Assembly (NCBI GenBank): GCA_023428295.1
Contig: JAEYYV010000255.1
Coordinates: 1-30,668 of the forward strand
From: Pseudomonadota bacterium
GTDB lineage: Bacteria; Myxococcota_A; Polyangia; Haliangiales; Haliangiaceae
Length of the DNA: 30,668 nucleotides
Reading direction: 5' to 3'
Made by a program: the position numbers and the translations under genes. Shown here piece by piece: positions 25,815 through 30,668 of this stretch (its first letter is position 1; the number at the start of each line of letters is the position of its first letter). Under the pieces are notes generated by a model that had not been told where the DNA came from, searched no databases, and saw only the letters and a program-made list of their open reading frames with translations.

Positions 25815-28800
25815 ATGACGGCCCCTGCCCCGAGCGCAGACGAGCTACTGGCGCACACCGACTGGCTGTTGCAGCTGGCGCGCGCGCTCGTGGGCGATGC
25901 GAGCGCCGATGACGTCGTGCAAGAGACGTTCGAGGTCGCGATCAAGCAGCCGCCGAAGAAGGAAGGACCGCTGCGTCCGTGGCTCGCGGGTGTGGCGCGC
26001 AACCTCGCCAAGATGTCCCGGCGCGGAAACGCACGGCGCGAGAAGCGCGAGAGCGCCGCGCAGGCGATCGCGCCGACCGAGATCCCATCGTCGGACGAGC
26101 TTGTCGAGCGCGCGCGGATGCAACAAAAGGTCGCGACGATTGTCCTCGACCTGCCGGAGGCACTGCGCGATGTGCTGCTCCTCCGGTTCTTCGAGGGCAT
26201 GAGCGCCGCGGAGATCGCACGTGCGCAGGGCGTTCCCGGCGCGACCGTGCGATCGCGGTTGGCCGAGGCACTCGCGCGTGTGCGCGGTGCACTCGATCAA
26301 CAGCACGGCGGTGATCGCAAGCGCTGGATGGCGCTCGTCGCTCCTCTTCCTATCGCGTCGCCGTCATCGAGCAGCGCCGCCGTCGTCGTTGGAGGGTTAC
26401 TCGTGAAGACAGGAATCAAGATCGCCATTGCCGTCGCCGTACTCGCCGTCGCCGCGTTCTTCGCGGGCAAACGCTTTGGTTGGTTCGGCGGTGAGAGCGC
26501 CGCACCGCGAGCGCCGGTGCACGCCGGTAGTGGCAGCGCGACGCCTCCGCCGAAGTCCGCCACGCAAACAACGTCCTCGAGCCCCGGCGCCACGCGCGCG
26601 CCCGACATCGCGCACGATGACGATCCGGCGGGCACGTTCCGGATCGAGGGCCAGGTGATCGACGAGAAGGATCATGCGGTGGCCGGCGCGCTCGTCGCGA
26701 TCGACTCGAATCCGACGAAGATGATCGAGAGCGACGCAGGCGGCAACTTCGTGTTCGAGGGGCTCATCGCGCGCGACTACCGCATCGAAGCGACAGGCGT
26801 CGTGGGCGGTACGCACGGCTACGCAGGCCCGGCCCGCTTGCGCCTCACCGAGAAGCCCGAGCCCGTCACGCTGCGCATGCGCGAGGGCGGCGTCGTCGAG
26901 GTTGTCGTCATGTCGAGCGACGGCGCGGCGATCACGGGTGCAAGCGTCGAGCTGCGCTCCACGCTGACGTGGACGGCGATCACCGACGACAAGGGCATCG
27001 CCACGCTGCGCGGTGTGGGCGCGGTCTGGGCGCCGCTCGTCGCACAGTCCGCCGGCTACTCGCCCGCCGCGATGATGCTATCGACGTCCGGCAACCCCGC
27101 GGCTCCGTCACGCGTGTCGCTGACGCTCGCGAGAGGCGCGGCGCTCGCCGGCAACGTCGTCGACGATAAGGGCAAGCCGATCGGCGGCGCGCGCGTCGTC
27201 GCGACCGCCGCGAGCGATCCGCTGCCCATCGTCGACACGCGCCTCGACGGCGTGGAGACCAAGCCCGACGGCACGTTCTCGTTCCCCACGATCGCCGCGG
27301 GCACGTGGCGCGTCACCGCGACGCACAGCACCTACGCGCCCACGACGAGCGCGCCGATCACCGTGGATGGCACGCACGCGAAGACAGGCGTCGCACTCGT
27401 CCTCTCGGCGGGCGCGACGATCGAAGGCATCGTGCACGACGCCTCGGGCGCACCGGTCGCCGCCGCAGATGTTCGCGTCGTCGTGCGCGGCACCACGTTC
27501 TGGCGCGCACAACGCAAGGCGTTCACCGCTCCCGACGGCACGTTCTCGATCGCCGGGCTTCCGCGCCGCGCCGTCGATGTCGTCGCATCGGCGCCCGCCG
27601 GCTCGTCGGCGATCCTTCCCGTCGACCTCTCGGCCACACCCGCCGAGAAGCTGACGATCAAGCTCGACGTTCCGGGTGTGATCGCTGGAACCGTCGTCGA
27701 CTCCACGGGGCAAGGCATCGGGGACGCGCAGGTGATCGCCGAGCCCGCGTGGAATGGTGGCATCGCCGATCAGCAAGCGTGGATCGTTCGCGGCGTCCAA
27801 GAGAGCGTCACCGATCAAGGCGGTGCCTTCCGCTTCCACGGCCTCCCCGACGGCACCTACCGCCTTCGCGCAGCGCGCCCCGGCGCCCCCGAGTCCGCGC
27901 TCGAGCTCGCACGTTCCGTCGAGACCAAGCCCGGCGACACCTCCGCTCGCATCGTGCTTCCCGCGGATGGCCTCGTGACAGGCAAGGTGGCGCTCCCCGA
28001 CGGAACCGCCCCCACGTCGTTCACCGTCTCGATCGGCGGCACGTATCCGATTCCGTTCGCCACGCCCGACGGCTCGTTCTCGGTCCCCACGGTCGCCGGC
28101 ACGCACACGATCATCATCGACGGTCGCCGCTTCCTCGCCGCCAACGCCAAGGACGTCACGGTCGCCGAAGGTAAGCCCACCGACGTCGGCACGATCACCG
28201 TCCAGAACGGCCGCTCCGTCTCCGGCCGCGTCCTCGACGAGAACCGCGTCCCGGTCGCGAACGCACACATCGCCGCCGGCAAGCTCCTGTCGGGCGGCGG
28301 CGCCGAGCTCTACATGCCCGACGAGTCCATCGACGCGAAGGACACCACCACCGACGACACGGGCTACTTCCGCCTCGAGGGCTTCCCGCCCACGCCGATC
28401 ACGATCGTCGCGGGCAAAGACAGGCTGCGCTCGCCGTCCATCCGTCTGCCCGCCTCGTCTGACAGTGCGTCTATCGAGCTCGTCCTCGCCACCACCACCG
28501 GCCTCGACGGCACGATCACGCGCGACGGCAAGCCGCTCCCCGACACGATCGTCATCGCCAACCCTGTCGGCGCCACCGCCTCGAACTTCTTCGTGCAGAC
28601 CGGACCCGATGGAACCTTCGCGCTCGACGCTCTCGCGCCGGGCCAGTACGTCGTCTACCCGATGATCGGAGGCGGCGGACCGCGCCCCAAAGACATGTAC
28701 GCGCTACGCGTGGAGGTCGCGCCGCTCGGTCGCACGAAGACCACCATCGACGCCACGCCGGGCACGAGCACCGTCACCATCGACGTCAAGACCGAGGACG

Positions 28801-29141
28801 GCAAGCCCGCGCCAATGGCGATGGTCTTCCTCGTGCGCAAGGCGCTCGATATCAAGACCATGGACCAGCTCCGCGATCTCGATCAGGTCGCCATCAGCAC
28901 CAGCGAGCCACTCGCGATCCACATGCGCGGCGCGATGAACGGCCCCGCCGAAGTCACGACCGCCCGCCTCGGCGAGCACAGCGCGTGCGCCATGCCGCCC
29001 CCGACGAGCCCGCTCGTCGACGTGCGGTGCGTGGCCGTGAAGGTGTCCGGGCCAAGAGCCGCGGCCACGATCACCGTGCCCTCCACGTGGTACGCGAGCG
29101 CTGCTCCGCCCGCGGGCTCGGGCAGCGGCTCGAGCAACTAG
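25815..29141 (+). CDS. ECF sigma factor fused to a membrane helix and about nine carboxypeptidase-regulatory-like repeats
   Basis: 1108 residues; ATG preceded by GGGGG. Residues 15-75 are sigma region 2 (ARALVGDASADDVVQETFEVA). Residues 100-160 are region 4 (LPEALRDVLLLRFFEGMSAAEIARAQGVPGATVRSRL), with the usual helix-turn-helix. Both are complete, so it should bind RNA polymerase. A single helix at about 200-217 (IKIAIAVAVLAVAAFF) follows, then a Pro/Thr/Ser linker (225-270). From 274 to about 1040 there are about nine beta-sandwich units of the CarboxypepD_reg type. Their starts read like GxxxxGxVxDxxGxPxxxAxVxxx (FRIEGQVIDEKDHAVAGA, GNVVDDKGKPIGGA, GTVVDSTGQGIGDA, GRVLDENRVPVANA). The tail is GSGSGSSN. 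The likely topology is sigma inside, repeats outside. It would couple an extracytoplasmic signal directly to promoter choice; no anti-sigma gene is adjacent. Confidence 0.88.
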   Translation: MTAPAPSADELLAHTDWLLQLARALVGDASADDVVQETFEVAIKQPPKKEGPLRPWLAGVARNLAKMSRRGNARREKRESAAQAIAPTEIPSSDELVERARMQQKVATIVLDLPEALRDVLLLRFFEGMSAAEIARAQGVPGATVRSRLAEALARVRGALDQQHGGDRKRWMALVAPLPIASPSSSSAAVVVGGLLVKTGIKIAIAVAVLAVAAFFAGKRFGWFGGESAAPRAPVHAGSGSATPPPKSATQTTSSSPGATRAPDIAHDDDPAGTFRIEGQVIDEKDHAVAGALVAIDSNPTKMIESDAGGNFVFEGLIARDYRIEATGVVGGTHGYAGPARLRLTEKPEPVTLRMREGGVVEVVVMSSDGAAITGASVELRSTLTWTAITDDKGIATLRGVGAVWAPLVAQSAGYSPAAMMLSTSGNPAAPSRVSLTLARGAALAGNVVDDKGKPIGGARVVATAASDPLPIVDTRLDGVETKPDGTFSFPTIAAGTWRVTATHSTYAPTTSAPITVDGTHAKTGVALVLSAGATIEGIVHDASGAPVAAADVRVVVRGTTFWRAQRKAFTAPDGTFSIAGLPRRAVDVVASAPAGSSAILPVDLSATPAEKLTIKLDVPGVIAGTVVDSTGQGIGDAQVIAEPAWNGGIADQQAWIVRGVQESVTDQGGAFRFHGLPDGTYRLRAARPGAPESALELARSVETKPGDTSARIVLPADGLVTGKVALPDGTAPTSFTVSIGGTYPIPFATPDGSFSVPTVAGTHTIIIDGRRFLAANAKDVTVAEGKPTDVGTITVQNGRSVSGRVLDENRVPVANAHIAAGKLLSGGGAELYMPDESIDAKDTTTDDTGYFRLEGFPPTPITIVAGKDRLRSPSIRLPASSDSASIELVLATTTGLDGTITRDGKPLPDTIVIANPVGATASNFFVQTGPDGTFALDALAPGQYVVYPMIGGGGPRPKDMYALRVEVAPLGRTKTTIDATPGTSTVTIDVKTEDGKPAPMAMVFLVRKALDIKTMDQLRDLDQVAISTSEPLAIHMRGAMNGPAEVTTARLGEHSACAMPPPTSPLVDVRCVAVKVSGPRAAATITVPSTWYASAAPPAGSGSGSSN

Positions 29142-30072
29142 CGGACGCCGAACCGCTTCACCTTCTCGAGGATCTCGTCGGCGGTCTTGGCCCATTTGAA
29201 CGGCTTCCCGTGCTCGTTGCGGGCTTCGACGTACGTGGCAATCGCTGTGCGCAGCTGCGGGATGCTCGTGTGCGATCGGCGTGAAGTGGAACTGAACGCG
29301 CGGGTGCCGCAGCAACCAGCGATGAACCGCCGGCGCCTTGTGGGCTGACAGGTTGTCGAGGACGACGTGGATCTCGAGGCCCGGATCGACGCTCTCTTCG
29401 ATCTCGTTTAGGAACGCGACGAAGTCCAAGGCCCGATGCTGTTGCTTGCACCGGGCGATGACCTCACCCGTCGCCACGTTGAGCGCGGCAAACAGATCAA
29501 GCGTGCCGTGGCGAATGTAATTGTGGGTCTGGCGCTCGGGCTGGCCGAGGTCCATCGGCAGGATCGGCTGTGCACGCTGGAGCGCCTGAATCTGCGATTT
29601 CTCGTCGAAGGAAAAGTCGAAGGAAAATGCGACCGCGTTGCGCGGCGGGTTCATGTACAGCCCCACGACGTCACGCACCTTTGCGACGAACTGCGGATCC
29701 GGCGACATCTTGTACGAGCGGCTGATGTGCGGCTTGAGCCCGATGCCTTCGGGGTCGTCTCGAGGGTCTTGACGATGAGCGCCTCGACCTGCTCGTCGGC
29801 GATCGTGCGCGGACCGCCAACGCGGGGCTCGTCATACAAGCCTTCCAGCCGGCGCGCGATGAAGCGGTCGCGCCACTTTCCGACAGTCTGCCCCGTTGTT
29901 CGCGCGCGTCTCGCGACCTCGGCGTTGGAGACTGCACCCGACTCAGCGCACGCGAGAATCAGCCGCGCGCGAACGCCAGGTCACGCTTCACGCGCGACCG
30001 TTTCGTGAGCTGCAGCAGCTCGGCGCGCTCGTCTTCCGTGACCGTCAACGCGAGCTTCCGTGGTCGACCCAT
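29138..30072 (-). pseudogene. IS630-family transposase, decayed (frameshift, two internal deletions, one tandem duplication)
   Basis: Read from the ATG at 30072, the protein begins MGRPRKLALTVTEDERAELL, then loses frame near 29966-29974 (one base missing, stop at 29961-29959). In the next frame it continues as RARLILACAESGAVSNAEVARR and LYDEPRVGGPRTIADEQVEAL, typical IS630 helix-turn-helix sequence. At about 29746 TTPK jumps to GLKPHISRSYKMSPDP, losing some 25-30 codons and changing frame. The first Asp (DEKSQ) and the second (VLDNLSAH) of the DDE site remain. At about 29275-29283 HFTP jumps to RRSHTSIPQL, removing the usual NQVE segment with the catalytic Glu. The C-terminus FKWAKTADEILEKVKRF is normal. 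The element cannot move itself. No inverted repeats are recognised. Confidence 0.9.
29604..29627. repeat. 12-bp tandem duplication in the transposase remnant
   Basis: GTCGAAGGAAAA occurs at 29604-29615 and again at 29616-29627. On the coding (minus) strand it doubles FSFD just before the DEKSQ motif. It is in frame and absent from the usual family pattern, so it is a secondary slippage event. Confidence 0.92.
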
Positions 30073-30103
30073 GTTCCGTTAGATCACGGCGGAGCGCACA
30101 TCG

Positions 30104-30475
30104 CGCCGAGCAGCGACATCGCGCAGTGTCGCCGCCCGAGACGGAACATGCGAACCGAATCGCCACGCGCCGAGCACCGACATCGCGCAGTGTCGCCGCC
30201 CGAGACGGAACCTCGCGAACCGAATCGCCACGCGTCCCGCGCCCCGCCGCCCCCCGACGAGCCGTATCACCACAAGGCGCACGTCGAGCTGCATCGCGAC
30301 GCACACCTCGGCACGCGCCGAGCAGCGACATCGCGCAGTGTCGCCGCTCGACGGAACCTCGCGAGCCGAATCGCCACGCGTCCCGCGACCCGCCGCCCCG
30401 CGATCCGCCGCCCCGCGACGAGCCGTATCACCACAAGGCGCACGTCAAACTGCATCGCGACGCACACCCGGCACG
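30104..30475. repeat. Imperfect direct-repeat array with a conserved hairpin
   Basis: Three copies start with CGCCGAGCA at 30104, 30168 and 30316. The second (30168-30315, 148 bp) and third (30316-30475, 160 bp) are full length and about 90% alike by eye. The first is a short form of 64 bp that lacks the second half. A fourth copy is cut after 12 bases at 30476. Each copy contains the block CGACATCGCGCAGTGTCG, which can fold as a hairpin (CGACA/TGTCG, in two copies extended to GCGACA/TGTCGC, 8-base loop). The block CCGTATCACCACAAGGCGCA is identical in the two full copies. Copy three also has an internal 15-bp doubling (30385-30414). No convincing protein is encoded; frames on both strands are Arg/Pro/Ala-rich. 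Together with the flanking 30073-30103 and 30476-30542 this fills the only gene-free stretch longer than 300 bp. Confidence 0.88.
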
Positions 30476-30488
30476 CGCCGAGCAGCGC

Positions 30489-30524
30489 AACGCCAACGCC
30501 AACGCGAACGCCAACGCGAACGCG
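30489..30524. repeat. Hexanucleotide repeat, six copies
   Basis: Six consecutive hexamers AACGCC or AACGCG from 30489 to 30524 (order C, C, G, C, G, G in the last base). The run begins immediately after the truncated fourth copy of the larger repeat and looks like a simple-sequence expansion. Confidence 0.93.
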
Positions 30525-30542
30525 TCTTCGACCACGCTGCGG

Positions 30543-30668
30543 TCAGTGCTCGAACATGCGCGCGCTCGGCACCTCGGCGCACGGGACGAGGCCGTGTCTG
30601 CGCCAGCCGACGCGCAATAGCCACGTTCGCGGCTCGCTCACCGTGAGCGGCGTGTAGCCGTCGGGGAC
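30543..30668 (-). CDS. C-terminal end of an unrecognised minus-strand gene (5' end outside window)
   Basis: On the minus strand the frame is open from the window edge for 41 codons to a TGA at 30545-30543. It reads VPDGYTPLTVSEPRTWLLRV and then GWRRHGLVPCAEVPSARMFEH. The composition is balanced (Trp, Tyr, Leu, Val, Glu) and the third codon positions are GC-rich, unlike the Arg/Pro-rich shadow frames around it, so it is probably a real protein end. No family is recognised. Confidence 0.4.
   Translation of the reverse strand, partial: VPDGYTPLTVSEPRTWLLRVGWRRHGLVPCAEVPSARMFEH

Noticed and set aside
29138..30072. Programmed frameshifting of a two-ORF IS630 element
   Set aside because: The frame changes coincide with missing conserved segments, including the catalytic Glu region, and one frame ends in an early stop; this is decay, not recoding.
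30104..30475. CRISPR array
   Set aside because: The units are too long, of unequal length, and follow one another without unique spacers; no cas genes are nearby.

Overview
The window is GC-rich and densely coded, with strong G/C bias at third codon positions and long open shadow frames on the opposite strands. It carries no rRNA, tRNA or CRISPR array that I could see. The gene content suggests a predatory or soil delta-proteobacterium-like organism, most probably a member of the Myxococcota. The indicators are a cytochrome c/copper-monooxygenase-fold lipoprotein, an ECF sigma factor fused to a large repeat ectodomain, many lipoproteins, a branched-chain keto-acid dehydrogenase E1 pair and a bacterial alpha-2-macroglobulin with PBP1C. 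The taxonomic call is inference from families, not from a marker gene.

Layout. 1-3.6 kb holds the tail of a DUF1206 membrane protein, a translationally coupled lipid kinase and metallophosphoesterase pair, a DUF1801 protein with a histone-like lysine tail, an Rnk-type RNA polymerase-binding regulator and a YciI-like protein. 3.6-9.2 kb is rich in envelope genes: a lipoprotein combining a CxxCH haem site with a peptidylglycine-monooxygenase-like double copper site, a membrane protein with a proline/serine tail, two further small envelope proteins, a secreted M14 zinc carboxypeptidase and an alpha/beta hydrolase. 9.25-12.6 kb holds a flavin amine oxidase and, convergent to it, the E1-alpha and E1-beta subunits of a branched-chain 2-oxoacid dehydrogenase.

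12.7-22.4 kb is a run of three minus-strand genes: a CapA-like lipoprotein, an 1833-residue alpha-2-macroglobulin lipoprotein with an intact thioester, and PBP1C. The last two overlap by one base. In other bacteria this protease trap and this cell-wall synthase are a known pair, thought to protect and repair the periplasm after attack. A family B DNA polymerase with all exonuclease and polymerase motifs lies divergently, only 14 bp from the CapA-like gene.

24.9-30.7 kb contains an ArsR/AHSA1 two-gene operon with a readable promoter. Next comes the most striking gene of the window: an ECF sigma factor joined through one membrane helix to about nine carboxypeptidase-regulatory-like repeats. Its stop codon overlaps the stop of a decayed IS630-family transposase that has at least four separate lesions. 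Beyond the transposase lie an imperfect repeat array of about 370 bp with a conserved hairpin, a hexamer repeat, and the 3' end of an unrecognised minus-strand gene that runs off the window.
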